A stretch of DNA of 30,986 bases from Nemertoderma westbladi (GCA_032718475.1 JAUCBJ010007349.1:1-30986), one strand, 5' to 3'. Shown: positions 9,985-21,825, counted from the first letter of the stretch. Program-made: numbers and translations. Notes: generated from the letters alone by a model not told the origin.

Positions 9985-10341
9985 GTTCGTTTGAATTTAT
10001 TATTAATTAACAGCATACATACATTTACTTATAGTATTTATTAGGAATGTTAATTAATTATCGTTTGTTCGTTCATATAATAATATTACCACGGTTTTTT
10101 TGGTATATTTTTATGTAATTCCTTTAGCAGTGTGTTGTAATGTCTTTATATGATTGTATTGTAATAACAGTAAAAATAATTTGATTATTCGTCAACGCAG
10201 TTAAATCCTTTCCAGTTGGTACACAAAGATTGAACTATGTAATACAAGTAATACGTAATGGGAAGTGGGAACCTAGTTATTGCATGCAATCAGTGATCAG
10301 CTGAAACGGTTGGTTGAGCCCCGCAAATGAAGGACCAATTT

Positions 10342-10782
10342 AGGATGCGATACACGGTCCATGACATCTTCTAGGATGCGATACACGGTCCTTGACATCT
10401 TCTAGGATGCGATACACGGTCCTTGACGTCTTCTAGGATGCGATACACGGTCCTTGACATCTTCTAGGATGCGATACACAGTCCTTGACATCTTCTAGGA
10501 TGCGATACACGGTCCTTGACATCTTCTAGGATGCGATACACAGTCCTTGACATCTTCTAGGATGCGATACACGGTCCTTGACATCTTCTAGGATGCGATA
10601 CACGGTCCTTGACATCTTCTAGGATGCGATACATGGTCCTTGACATCTTCTAGGATGCGATACACGGTCCTTGACATCTTCTAGGATGCGATACACGGTC
10701 CTTGACATCTTCTAGGATGCGATACAGATACACGGTCCTTGACATCCTCTAGGACGTGATACACGGTCCTTGAAACCTTCTA
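10342..10782 (+). repeat. 31-bp minisatellite, about 14 copies
   Basis: The unit runs from aggatgcgatacacgg through tccttgacatcttct. Copies are nearly identical (C/T and G/A changes such as cacag for cacgg). One unit near 10720-10735 carries a 6-bp duplication (gatacagatacac), and the last is the most diverged. High identity suggests recent expansion. Confidence 0.95.
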
Positions 10783-10962
10783 TGTCTCCATTGCTATTAC
10801 ATCGTCATGTCTTTGTATTCCTACTGTAAGGTGTTTTTACTTAACTTGCTCGACAAATAATTAAATTAAATTTACCCATTATTTTTTACTTGTACAGCCG
10901 GATATTAGCAGTGTAAATGAACTTGCTTTGTTTAGTCTTCCTGCACGGTATGTAATGATGTT

Positions 10963-10986
10963 GGGTCAATCCTGTTTCATTGACCC
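10963..10986. repeat. Hairpin bordering the 40-bp array
   Basis: An 8-bp perfect stem (gggtcaat / attgaccc) encloses cctgtttc. Part of it (10970-10986, tcctgtttcattgaccc) appears inverted at 12417-12431 (gggtctgaaacagga), just past the other end of the array. Confidence 0.55.
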
Positions 10987-11004
10987 TCACTGTTTCTTTC
11001 TTTG

Positions 11005-12405
11005 GTCAACTCCACTCCAATAGACCTATCTTTAGCACCGATACCTCAGTTCAATTCCAATCCAATAGACCTATCTTTTGTACAGGTACCTCAGTTCCAC
11101 TCCGATAGACCTATCTGTAGCACTATAGACCTATATAGTAGACCTAGACCAGTGTACCCCAGTTCCTATCCAATAGGCCTATCTTTAGCACCGATACCTC
11201 AGTTCCACTCCGATAGACCTATGTTTAGCACCGGTACCTCAGTTCCATTTCGATAGACCTATCTTTCATACAGGTACCTCAGTTCCACTCCGATTAACCT
11301 ATCTTTCGTATAGGTACCCCAGTTCCTCTACAATAGACCTATCTTTAGCACTGATACCTCAGTTCCTCTACAATAGACCTATCTTTAGCACCGGTACCTC
11401 AGTTCCACTCCGATAGACCTATCTTTAGTATAGGTTCCCTAGTTACTCTCTGATAGGCCTATCTTTCGTATAGGTACCCCAGTTCCTCTACAATAGACCT
11501 ATCTTTAGCATTGATACCTCAGTTCCTCTACAATAGACCTATCTTTAGCACCGGTACCTCAGTTCCACTCCGATAGACCGACCTATCTTTAGTATAGGTT
11601 CCCTAGTTACTCTCTGATAGGCCTATCTTTCGTATAGGTACCCCAGTTCCTCTACAATAGACCTATCTATAGCACCGATACCGGTACCTCAGTTCCACTC
11701 CGATAGACCTATCTTTAGCACCGGTACCTCAGTTACACTCCGATAGACCTATCTTTAGCACCGGTACCTCAGTTCCATTTCGATAGACCTATCTTTCATA
11801 CAGGTACCCCAGTTCCTCTACAATAGACCTATCATGCACCGGTACCTCAGTTCCACTCCGATAGACCTATCTTTAGCACCGGTACCTCAGTTCCACTCCG
11901 ATAGACCTATATTTATCACCGGTACCTCAGTTCCTCTCCGATAGACCAATATTTAGCACCAGTACCCCAGTTCCACTCCGATAGACCTATATTTAGCACC
12001 TGTACCCCAGTTCCACTCCGATATGCCTATCTGTAGCACCGATACCTCAGTTCCACTCCGATAGACCTATCTCTAGCACCGGTACCCCAGTTCCACTCCA
12101 ATAGACCTATCTTTAGCACCGGTACCTCAGTTCCACTCCGATAGACCTATATTTAGCACCTGTACCCCAGTTCCACTCCGATATGCCTATCTGTAGCACC
12201 GATACCTCAGTTCCACTCCAATAGACCTATCTTTAGCACCGGTACCTCAGTTCCACTCCAATAGACCTATCTTTAGCACCGGTACCTCAGTTCCACTCCG
12301 ATAGACCTATCTTTAGCTTAGCACCGGTACCCCAGTTCCACATCGATATGCCTATCTGTAGCACCGATACCTCAGTTCCACTCCGATAGGCCTATCTTTA
12401 GTACG
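11005..12405 (+). repeat. 40-bp minisatellite, about 35 copies
   Basis: The consensus unit is ccgatagacctatctttagc followed by accggtacctcagttccact. Units vary at a few fixed positions (accggtacc/ataggtacc, ttccactcc/ttcctctac) and short blocks of variant units repeat, for example about 11290-11470 and 11470-11660. The core contains the AgeI/KpnI-like word accggtacc. No coding role is likely. Confidence 0.95.
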
Positions 12406-12431
12406 GGATGGTGGGTGGGTCTGAAACAGGA

Positions 12432-13125
12432 TACCTATTCCCCTTAAACGTGTCGATGAATTAGGTTTATTATTTCAAGTCATTCGTGTTTTGTTTTTGT
12501 GTGACTGTATGTGTTTCATTAGTTTTATCGGCGGCTGGGATATATATATGTCAAGGCATAAATAATTGATTGAATCAGGATATTTCACTTTCAGGGTCTT
12601 TTTCTTTAATTAAATATTGTAAATGTTTTATTTAATTTATATTTATTTAGGCTAATATTATATTATTCGTTAGTTACTACTGGTGGGTAATACTTCAGGT
12701 TATTAAGTATATACATCAGGGTTTGTTTACTTGGCAGTCGCCAATTCTTTTTGGCTACTTTTGTGCAGGTGGTTGCCGTGGTTGCAATGTAATATTAAAA
12801 TCTATTAAGTGAACTGGATAATATTTGGATTGGTAAACCAACACGACCTGACCTGCCCACGATATCCTATTGTTTATGAAATTAATTAATGTTTAATGTA
12901 AAAAGATTCCTAAAATTTGCTTTATTTACTTTACTTATTTTAGCTTGGAAAATATATTTCCACGTTGAAATGGAATCACATATTTTATAGAATACCCAAA
13001 TATGATTTATAGATTTGTTTTTTGTGTCATTTTCAGATGCATCCACCCATATTTTATTTATATGCAACGGTATTTGTTAATTGCGTATACATATGTATTA
13101 ATTGTAAACTGAACAACCTATAACA
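12432..13125. other. AT-rich spacer, no gene seen
   Basis: No frame with recognisable content. A short stretch (ggcataaataattgattgaa, 12555-12574) resembles a LINE tail but is too weak to call. Confidence 0.45.
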
Positions 13126-13129
13126 TAAT

Positions 13130-13625
13130 GCCTCGACTTTATTCAAGTACCCCCCCCCCCCCTCCCCCCACCCAAAAATAAAATTATCTGCAAATCTTGC
13201 AGTGAAATTGCATGAATTTTGAAACAGAGATAGATTTACATTTACTTCCTTCCTGCGTTTCTTTCCAAGAATTTTTATTTTTGCTTTCGATCTTTAGTTA
13301 CAACCGTTTGAAGATGGTGTATCCGGTGATATTAAACGAGCTAAACATTACACTGGAGTTATTCTTCAACCTCACAGGGATTTCTTACTACTGATAAAAA
13401 TCTGGCCCTGCTGCATTGATTCCAAATATGTAACACAATATCTATTTGTGAATAATATTCTGTATAACTGGTGCAGCATCGACGGACTCACTCACCCAGC
13501 AAGGAGGAGGGAGGTGAGACTATCTCTGTCTCAAATGTAATTCTATCTAATTAAGATTTGTAAAATAATTTGGGGGGGGGGGGGGGGTGTGGTGTGGCAG
13601 GTACCTGAATAACGACACTATATTC
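13130..13625. mobile_element. Inverted-repeat element with C-run and G-run arms
   Basis: The left arm (about 13130-13260) reads ttattcaagtac, C13 (13150-13162), then aaaataaaattatctgcaaa and ttttgaaacagagatag. The reverse complement of 13500-13625 reads ttattcaggtacc, a C-run (G16 at 13572-13587 on the + strand), aaattattttacaaatctt and gagacagagatag. The two ends are thus diverged inverted copies around a central 240 bp. Part of the element (13140-13345) is homologous to 16185-16395. No protein is encoded and the target duplication is not clear, so the transposon class is unknown. Confidence 0.6.
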
Positions 13626-13709
13626 TAGGACATGGTGTAATTGGTAGTTATTATGTGTATTGTTATGTTATGTATGTTGTCCTTGTGTATGATTAATTTA
13701 GTTTGTAAT

Positions 13710-14648
13710 TAGGGGTGTGCCGGATATCCGGCCGGATTTTGAGAAAAAAATCCGGTTCCGGCTCCGGCCTGATTTCAATTTTTTGGCCGGATTTCTATTT
13801 CAACGAATTGTTGACAAAATTTACAATTAATGTAAATTTTCGAAAAAAAACATCAAAATAAATTTTCTTTTACATTGAAACATAAGCAAATACAATTTAA
13901 TACAATACAGTTTTTTCATAGTTTGTATCATATTCATTCATATTATGAATATGATAAAGTCTAAAGCAGAGCTATCATTTTATGACTATCTACATACTGA
14001 GCACTTTTTGAGCTTTCGAGCTGAGCTGAGATTTTACCAAGAATATTTGTATTTGGTTGGGCTCAGCCTCACTAACACTTAATATATATATATACATAAT
14101 ACATGTATGCCCATATACTAATTATAACTAGTCAATAATTATTATATTGTCCCAGCCAGCGCGCAAGCGTTGATGTTAGGTCTAGGTAGGTTTGTTATAA
14201 ATTGATATTAAGCTTACCACCGTGAATGACCAGTTTATATCGAGAATTCGACAGGCAATTTAGAAACTCTTTAACTATTTAGCAGCCCACCAACGCAAAA
14301 CGCTCTTCTTGTCCCGTTTAGTTGGGATAATTGACATAAACTAATCGACTTCTGAATTCTTAATAAAGTCAAAGACCTTATCATGACCTTGCTGATAATG
14401 ATCCAGCACGTTAGGTTCCGTTTCTCTCGATGCAGGACCTAACGGAACGCCCGAAGGGCCACATGACGTGGTACCCACCCTCCATCCAGTTCTGTTCTTG
14501 CATAAAGGTACTATATAGCTGATTCAAGGAAAAAAGTGGTGATATATAAAAAAAATCCTGCTTGGCCGGAATTCCGGCCGGATTTTTTTTTTTACTAATC
14601 CGGCTCCGGCCTGGCCGGTTTGAAAATAGTCAATCCGGCACATCCCTA
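13710..14648. mobile_element. Second non-autonomous hAT-like element with 8-bp target duplication
   Basis: The ends are taggggtgtgccggat (13710-13725) and its inverted copy atccggcacatcccta (14633-14648), 15 of 16 matching. They are flanked by the exact duplication tttgtaat at 13702-13709 and 14649-14656. Both ends carry clustered ccgg/tccgg words (13720-13790 and 14565-14640). The 939 bp contain no transposase. End sequence and duplication length fit the hAT superfamily. Confidence 0.88.
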
Positions 14649-14656
14649 TTTGTAAT

Positions 14657-15780
14657 CATATTAAATTTATTTGTTTGATGTTTAAGTTAATTGATTTGGT
14701 TATCTGCTTTACTTCATGGATGAATTAAATGGCCCTGTATACGGATGGCGCGAGTGTTGTAAAGGCTTTAATGCGAAAGTCGCTAAACGATATCGCACGA
14801 TTTTATGGTCTCTCTCTATCTAGTCTAGTATGTCTCATAAATATACAAGGTCATCAACTCTGAATAATGACCTTTTCACACAATAAATAATGTCCATAAT
14901 ATTGTCACGTCACGTCACGTCAACTTATTGACGTTCTGAATGTATCATTATTAACTTTAATATTGCATTAGTTTGGAATATAAATGAAATTATTAATATC
15001 ATTATTATGCAATTAATTGCAGTTACTATAACAACTGTACAGTAAATAATCCCACACTTAGCCTACAATGGCTATCAACAATGTAGAATACTCAAGATGT
15101 GTTCTAGAAGTTTTGGTTACTAAGTTAGTGATTACTTTACAGCGTATATACATATATTACATATGTTTATGTATATTACATATGCATATATTACGGGTCA
15201 TGGTGTACCGTTGGTTTTGAATTATGAATAGCAGAATATATTTGCTTTATAATATTGTGCATGTGTGGGTGTGGGCGGATCAGAATCATAGACAGTTTAT
15301 TGGGTCAAAAAAATGTAAATTAGTTAATAATTCTATGAAAACGCTGGATGTAACCTGCACTTGTTTATATTACAGTTCTCGTCTTTGTTAGTATCCTCGC
15401 TACCTACTGACTCGCAAGTCTCAATAGACTGGTTATTTAATATATTAAATATAATCAAAATAAATATACGAAATGGCTATGCGTTGCTTTTAAACCTAAA
15501 ACTAATCGTATCGTAAGAAATATAGTAATTGTTTATTTCATTGTATTTCATTGTATTTAATTGTTGAGTTTATAAATATTGTAGTTATTCGGTTCAACAC
15601 TCGCGAAAGTAGATCATATAATAATTTATACCGTTATTATTCTTATCTCTTTAGTATTTCTTATTTTATTTCATAACATCGTCGGATATATTATACAATG
15701 CTGCCCGCCATTTTTTTTAACTTTTCGGGATAGGGGATATAGTTCTCGGAATATGCGATGTTGTAAGTATGACACGAGTT
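14657..15780. other. AT-rich spacer, no gene seen
   Basis: Only short simple repeats are visible: a cacgt/cgtca tandem near 14905-14923 and alternating tacata/tatgta words near 15145-15195. No frame is supported. Confidence 0.45.
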
Positions 15781-16190
15781 TAAGTTAAGTAATGTGATTT
15801 CTCACAGCTGAAATATTGGTGTAATAAAATGATATTGAAATACACCATGTCCTGGAATATGGTAAGTTAAGCAATGTTATTTCTCACAGCTGAAATATTG
15901 GTGTAATAAAATGATATTGAAATACACCATGTCCTGGAATATGATAAGTTAAGCAATGTGATTTCTCACAGCTGAAATATTGGTGTAATAAAATGATATT
16001 GAAATACACCATGTCCTGGAATATGATAGTTAAGCAATGTTATTTCTCACAGCTGAAATATTGGTGTAATAAAATGATATTGAAATACACCATGTCCTGG
16101 AATATGATAGTTAAGCAATGTTATTTCTCACAGCTGAAATATTGGTGTAATAAAATGATATTGAAATACACCATGTCCTGGAATATGGTG
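15781..16190 (+). repeat. 82-bp tandem repeat, five copies
   Basis: Repeats start with ctgaaatattggtgtaataa at 15808, 15890, 15972, 16053 and 16134 (periods 82, 82, 81, 81). Each contains acaccatgtcctggaatatg and ends ttctcacag. The final copy runs directly into the dispersed repeat at 16185, whose outer edge has the same accatgtcct-gaatat sequence. The array therefore seems to have grown from the end of that element. Confidence 0.93.
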
Positions 16191-16400
16191 TCTTATTTCA
16201 GGTACCTTACCTAACCTACCCCTCTAAGTTTTATTTAACAAATCTTCATGAGATTGAGTGAAATTTGAAACAGGGAGTTTCATCCCCTTTATTTACCTCC
16301 TCCTCCGTGGGTGAGTCAGAATTTGATTTTCGCTTTTAATCTTTATCTACAACTACAAACCTTTAGAAAATGTATCTCCGTCGATATTGCAACATTTATA
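16185..16400 (+). repeat. Dispersed repeat family member (copy 3)
   Basis: Homologous, with gaps, to 13140-13345: ttatttcaggtacc, acaaatctt, gaaatttgaaacaggga, then gaattt-atttt-gctttt-atcttta, ctacaac and ccgtcgatatt. It lies between the 82-bp repeats and the 63-bp satellite; 16400-16607 is unassigned. Confidence 0.6.
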
Positions 16401-16607
16401 TACGTAATTTGATAGACAGACTGATAGATTTGACCGCTTGGGGTTACAGCATGCGCTACTACTGCATTCCTTTGGCCAACTGTACACCTGTATGTTCCAT
16501 AAGAGACACCAAATTTAACAATTTCGTGGGACTTAAGACGCGACTCAGTTACAATACAAGAGATATATAATAATATGCGACCTAGGCCAATATCAAATTT
16601 ATTCATT

Positions 16608-19600
16608 GAATGCCTGTTCACCACCATGGGGGATCTTCCACAGTAGACCCTTCCACTCTGTTTCCTAAAGGAATGCCTGTTCACCACCATGGGTGATCTT
16701 CCACAGTAAACCCTTCCACTCTGTTTCCTAAAGGAATGCCTGTTCACCACCATGGGTGATCTTCCACAGTAAATCCTTCCACTCTGTTTCCTAAAGGAAT
16801 GCCTGTTCACCACCATGGGTGATCTTCCACAGTAAACCCTTCCACTCTGTTTCCTAAAGGAATGCCTGTTCACCACCATGGGTGATCTTCCACATTAAAC
16901 CCTTCCACTCTGTTTCCCAAAGGAATGCCTCTTCACCACCATGGGTGATCTTCCACAGTAAACCCTTCCGCTCTGTTTCCTAAAGGAATGCCTGTTCACC
17001 ACCATGGGTGATCTTCCACATTAAACCCTTCCACTATGTTTCCTAAAGGAATGCCTGTTCACCACCATGGGTGGTCTTCCACAGTAAACCCTTCCACTCT
17101 GTTTCCCAAAGGAATGCCTCTTCACCACCATGGGTGATCTTCCACAGTAAACCCTTCCGCTATGTTTCCTAAAGGAATGCCTGTTCACCACCATGGGTGA
17201 TCTTCCACAGTAAACCCTTCCACTATGTTTCCTAAAGGAATGCCTCTTCACCACCATGGGTGATCTTTCTCAATAAACCCTTCCACTCTGTTTCCTTAAT
17301 AAATGCCTCTTCACCACCATGGGTGATCTTCCACAGTAAACCCTTCCACTCTGTTTCCTAAAGGAATGCCTGTTAACCACCATGGGTGATCTTCCACAGT
17401 AGACCCTTCCACTCTGTTTCCTAAAGGAATGCCTGTTCACCACCATGGGTGATCTTCCTCAATAAACCCTTCCACTCTGTTTCCTAAATGAATGCCTGTT
17501 CACCACCATGGGTGATCTTCCACAGTAGACCCTTCCACTCTGTTTCCTAAAGGAATGCCTGTTAACTGCCATGGGTGATCTTCCACAGTAAACCCTTCCA
17601 CTCTGTTTCCTAAAGGAATGCCTGTTCACCACCATGGGTGATCTTCCACAGTTAACCGGTCCACTCTGTTTCCTAAAGGAATTCCTGTTCACCACCATGG
17701 GTGATCTTCCACAGTAAACCCTTCCGCTCTGTTTCCTAAAGGAATGCCTGTTCACTACCATGGGTGATCTTCAACATTGTCCACTCTGTTTCCTAAGGAA
17801 TGCCTGTTCACCACCATGGGTGATCTTCCACATTAAACCCTTCCACTATGTTTCCTAAAGGAATGCCTGTTCACCACCATGGGTGATCTTCCACAGTTAA
17901 CCCGTCCACTCTGTTTCCCAAAGGAATGCCTCTTCACCACCATGGGTGATCTTCCTCAGTAAACCCTTCCACTCTGTTTCCTAAATGAATGCCTGTTCAC
18001 CACCATGGGTGATCTTCCACAGTAAACACTTCCACTCTGTTTCCTAGAGGAATGCCTGTTCACCACCATGGGCGATCTTCCACAGTAAACCCTTCCACTC
18101 GGTTTCCTAAAGGAATGCCTGTTCACCACCATGGGTGATCTTCCACAGTAGACCCTTCCACTCTGTTTCCTAAAGGAATGCCTGTTCACCACCATGGGTG
18201 ATCTTCCACAGTAAACCCTTCCACTCGGTTTCCTAAAGGAATTCCTATTCACCACCATGGGTGATCTTCCACAGTAGACCCTTCCACTCTGTTTCCTAAA
18301 GGAATGCCTGTTCACCACAATGGGTGATCTTCCTCAATAAACCCTTCCACTCTGTTTCCTAAATGAATGCCTGTTCACCACCATGGGTGATCTTCCACAG
18401 TAGACCCTTCCACTCTGTTTCCCAAAGGAATGCCTGTTAACTGCCATGGGTGATCTTCCACAGTAAACCCTTCCACTCTGTTTCCTAAAGGAATGCCTGT
18501 TCACCACCATGGGTGATCTTCCACAGTAGACCCTTCCACTCTGTTTCCTAAAGGAATGCCTGTTAACCGCCATGGGTGATCTTCCACAGTAAACCCGTCC
18601 ACTCTGTTTCCTAAAGGAATTCATGTTCACCACCATGGGTGATCTTCCACAGTAAACCCTTCCACTCTGTTTCCCAAAGGAATGCCTCTTTACCACCAGG
18701 GGTGATCTTCCACAGTTAACCGTTCCACTCTGTTTCCTAAAGGAATTCCTGTTCACCACCATGGGTGATCTTCCACAGTAAACCCTTCCACTCTGTTTCC
18801 TAAAGGAATGCCTGTTCACCACCATGGGTGATCTTCCACAGTAAACCCTTTCACTCTGTTTCCCAAAGGAATGCCTCTTCACCACCATGGGTGATCTTCC
18901 ACAGTAAACCCTTCCGCTCTGTTTCCTAAAGGAATGCCTGTTCACCACCATGGGTGATCTTCCACATTAAACCCTTCCACTATGTTTCCTAAAGGAATGC
19001 CTGTTCACCACCATGGGTGATCTTCCACAGTAAACCCTTCCGCTCTGTTTCCTAAAGGAATGCCTGTTCACCACCATGGGTGATCTTCCACATTAAACCC
19101 TTCCACTATGTTTCCTAAAGGAATGCCTGTTCACCACCATGGGTGATCTTCCACAGTTAACCCGTCCGCTCTGTTTCATAAGGAATGCCTGTTCACCACC
19201 ATGGGTGATCTTCCACAGTAAACCCTTCCACTCTGTTTCCCAAAGGAATGCCTCTTCACCACCAGGGGTGATCTTCCACAGTTAACCGTTCCACTCTGTT
19301 TCCTAAAGGAATGCCTGTTCACCACCATGGGTGATCTTCCACAGTTAACCCTTCTACACTGTTTCCTAAAGGGATGCCTGTTCACCACCATGGGTGATCT
19401 TCCACAGTTAACCCGTCCACTCTGTTTCCTAAAGGAATTCCTGTTCACCACCATGGGTGATCTTCCACATTAAACCCTTCCACTCCGTTTCCTAAAGGAA
19501 TGTCTGTTCACCACCATGGGTGATCTTCCACAGTTAACCCGTCCGCTCTGTTTCATAAGGAATGCCTGTTCACCACCATGGGTGATCTTCCACAGTAAAC

Positions 19601-21379
19601 CCTTCCACTCTGTTTCCCAAAGGAATGCCTCTTCACCACCATGGGTGATCTTTCACAGTAAACCCTTCCACTCGGTTTCCTAAAGGAATTCCTGTTCACC
19701 ACCATGGGTGATCTTCCACAGTAAACCCTTCCACTCTGTTTCCTAAAGGAATGCCTGTTCACCACCATGGGTGATCTTCCACAGTAAACCCTTCCACTCT
19801 GTTTCCCAAAGGAATGCCTCTTCACCACCATGGGTGATCTTCCACAGTAAACCCTTCCGCTCTGTTTCCTAAAGGAATGCCTGTTCACCACCATGGGTGA
19901 TCTTCCACATTAAACCCTTCCACTATGTTTCCTAAAGGAATGCCTGTTCACCACCATGGGTGATCTTCCACAGTTAACCCGCCCGCTCTGTTTCATAAGG
20001 AATGCCTGTTCACCACCATGGGTGATCTTCCACAGTAAACCCTTCCACTCTGTTTCCCAAAGGAATGCCTCTTCACCACCAGGGGTGATCTTCCACAGTT
20101 AACCGTTCCACTCTGTTTCCTAAAGGAATTCCTGTTCACCACCATGGGTGATCTTCCACAGTAAACCCTTCCGCTCTGTTTCCTGAAGGAATGCCTGTTC
20201 TCCACCATGGGTGATCTTCCACATTAAACCCTTCCACTATGTTTCCTAAAGGAATGCCTGTTCACCACCATGGGTGATCTTCCACAGTTAACCCGTCCAA
20301 TCTGTTTCCCAAAGGAATGCCTCTTCACCACCATGGGTGATCTTCCTCAATAAACCCTTCCACTCTGTTTCCTAAATGAATGCCTGTTCACCACCATGGG
20401 TGATCTTCCACAGTAAACACTTCCACTCTGTTTCCTAGAGGAATGCCTGTTCACCACCATGGGCGATCTTCCACAGTAAACCCTTCCACTCGGTTTCCTA
20501 AAGGAATTCCTGTTCACCACCATGGGTGATCTTCCACAGTAGACCCTTCCACTCTGTTTCCTAAAGGAATGCCTGTTCACCACCATGGGTGATCTTTCAC
20601 AGTAAACCCTTCCACTCGGTTTCCTAAAGGAATTCCTATTCACCACCATGGGTGATCTTCCACAGTAGACCCTTCCACTCTGTTTCCTAAAGGAATGCCT
20701 GTTCACCACAATGGGTGATCTTCCTCAATAAACCCTTCCACTCTGTTTCCTAAATGAATGCCTGTTCACCACCATGGGTGATCTTCCACAGTAGACCCTT
20801 CCACTCTGTTTCCCAAAGGAATGCCTGTTAACTGCCATGGGTGATCTTCCACAGTAAACCCTTCCACTCTGTTTCCTAAAGGAATGCCTGTTCACCACCA
20901 TGGGTGATCTTCCACAGTAGACCCTTCCACTCTGTTTCCTAAAGGAATGCCTGTTAACCGCCATGGGTGATCTTCCACAGTAAACCCGTCCACTCTGTTT
21001 CCTAAAGGAATTCATGTTCACCACCATGGGTGATCTTCCACAGTAAACCCTACCACTCAGTTTCCTAAAGGAATGCCTGTTCACCACCATGGGTGATCTT
21101 CCAGTTAACCCTTCTACACTGTTTCCTAAAGGGATGCCTGTTCACCACCATGGGTGATCTTCCACAGTTAACCCGTCCACTCTGTTTCCTAAAGGAATTC
21201 CTGTTCACCACCATGGGTGTTCTTCTACAATTAACCCTTCCACTCCGTTTCCTAAAGGAATGTCTGTTCACCACCATGGGTGATCTTCCACATTAAACCC
21301 TTCCACTCTGTTTCCTAAAGGAATGCCTGTTCACCACCATGGGTGATCTTTCACAGTAAACCCTTCCACTCTGTTTCCC
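16608..21379. repeat. 63-bp satellite array, about 76 copies
   Basis: The consensus runs ggaatgcctgttcaccacca, tgggtgatcttccacagtaa, acccttccactctgtttcct, aaa. Nearly every unit holds an NcoI word ccatgg. Variants (agaccc, ttaacccgt, tcctcaataa, cttcaccacc, tttcataagg) recur in fixed order, showing block duplication: about 17930-18655 matches 20320-21046 at an offset of 2391 bp (38 units minus 3). The minus strand has frames coding a 21-residue repeat only because 63 is divisible by three. Confidence 0.97.
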
Positions 21380-21632
21380 AGGTTCCAACTTGGTGTAGTG
21401 GTTGCATTGAATTCACATCTCCCACATGGGCCAGGGCAGTTTTCATTTCGGCACGAATACTTTAAAGGGACCAGCCAGGGCGCATCTCTGCCTTGCACCC
21501 TTAAGTGGTAGCTAAACGAGTACTAGAGTTTCCTCTGAGGAGTAAAGTTCTGGGGGACCGCACTGGAAATAAGTCGTCAGACTTTGTGCGTAATCCCTGG
21601 CCTAGCGGCCGAAGAAAATTTTTTTACTTTTT
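21380..21632 (+). mobile_element. SINE-like insert interrupting the 63-bp satellite
   Basis: The satellite stops inside a unit at ctgtttccca and resumes at about 21633 with one more unit. The roughly 250-bp insert starts near ggttccaacttggtgtagtg. The word tggtgtagtggtt (21392-21404) fits a polymerase III A box of tRNA type. A B box is not clear, so the SINE call is tentative. Confidence 0.4.
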
Positions 21633-21708
21633 ACTAAGGAATGGCTTTTTACCACCATGTGTGATCTTCAACAGTAAACCCTTCGACTCTGTTTCCCAAG
21701 TTGCCTTT
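21633..21708. repeat. Orphan 63-bp satellite unit
   Basis: Sequence actaaggaatggctttttac, then caccatgtgtgatcttcaac, then agtaaacccttcgactctgt matches one satellite unit with several changes. It lies beyond the SINE-like insert and is the last trace of the array. Confidence 0.8.
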
Positions 21709-21755
21709 GTTCCAATTTATCGACCAGTGAAGGAGAAAGCCATGGTTGGGCTATG

Positions 21756-21825
21756 CTGCCCCATCTAGGGATTGAACGAGGGCTTCCACACGGGAACTGC
21801 ACACTAGACCAAGCTGCTGCTTTCT
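21756..21825 (-). repeat. tRNA-derived SINE head
   Basis: On the minus strand, cttggtctagtgtg (A box) is followed after about 30 bases by gttcaatccc (B box), the usual spacing of an internal RNA polymerase III promoter. The T stem does not pair well and no clean cloverleaf forms, so this is more likely a SINE head than a working tRNA gene. Confidence 0.5.

Noticed and set aside
11002-11256. 84-residue frame in the 40-bp array
   Set aside because: 40 is not divisible by three, so the frame changes each unit; it is open by chance only.
10342-12405. CRISPR-like array
   Set aside because: Repeats are directly adjacent with no unique spacers, in a eukaryotic context; these are minisatellites.
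16343-21277. Minus-strand frames encoding a 21-residue repeat (MVVNRHSFRKQSGRVYCGRSP-like)
   Set aside because: They arise because the satellite unit is 63 bp. Frames break at unit indels, changes are not biased to silent positions, and there is no non-repeat coding context.
21756-21825. Functional tRNA gene on the minus strand
   Set aside because: A and B boxes are present but the T stem and acceptor stem do not pair, so a SINE head is more likely.
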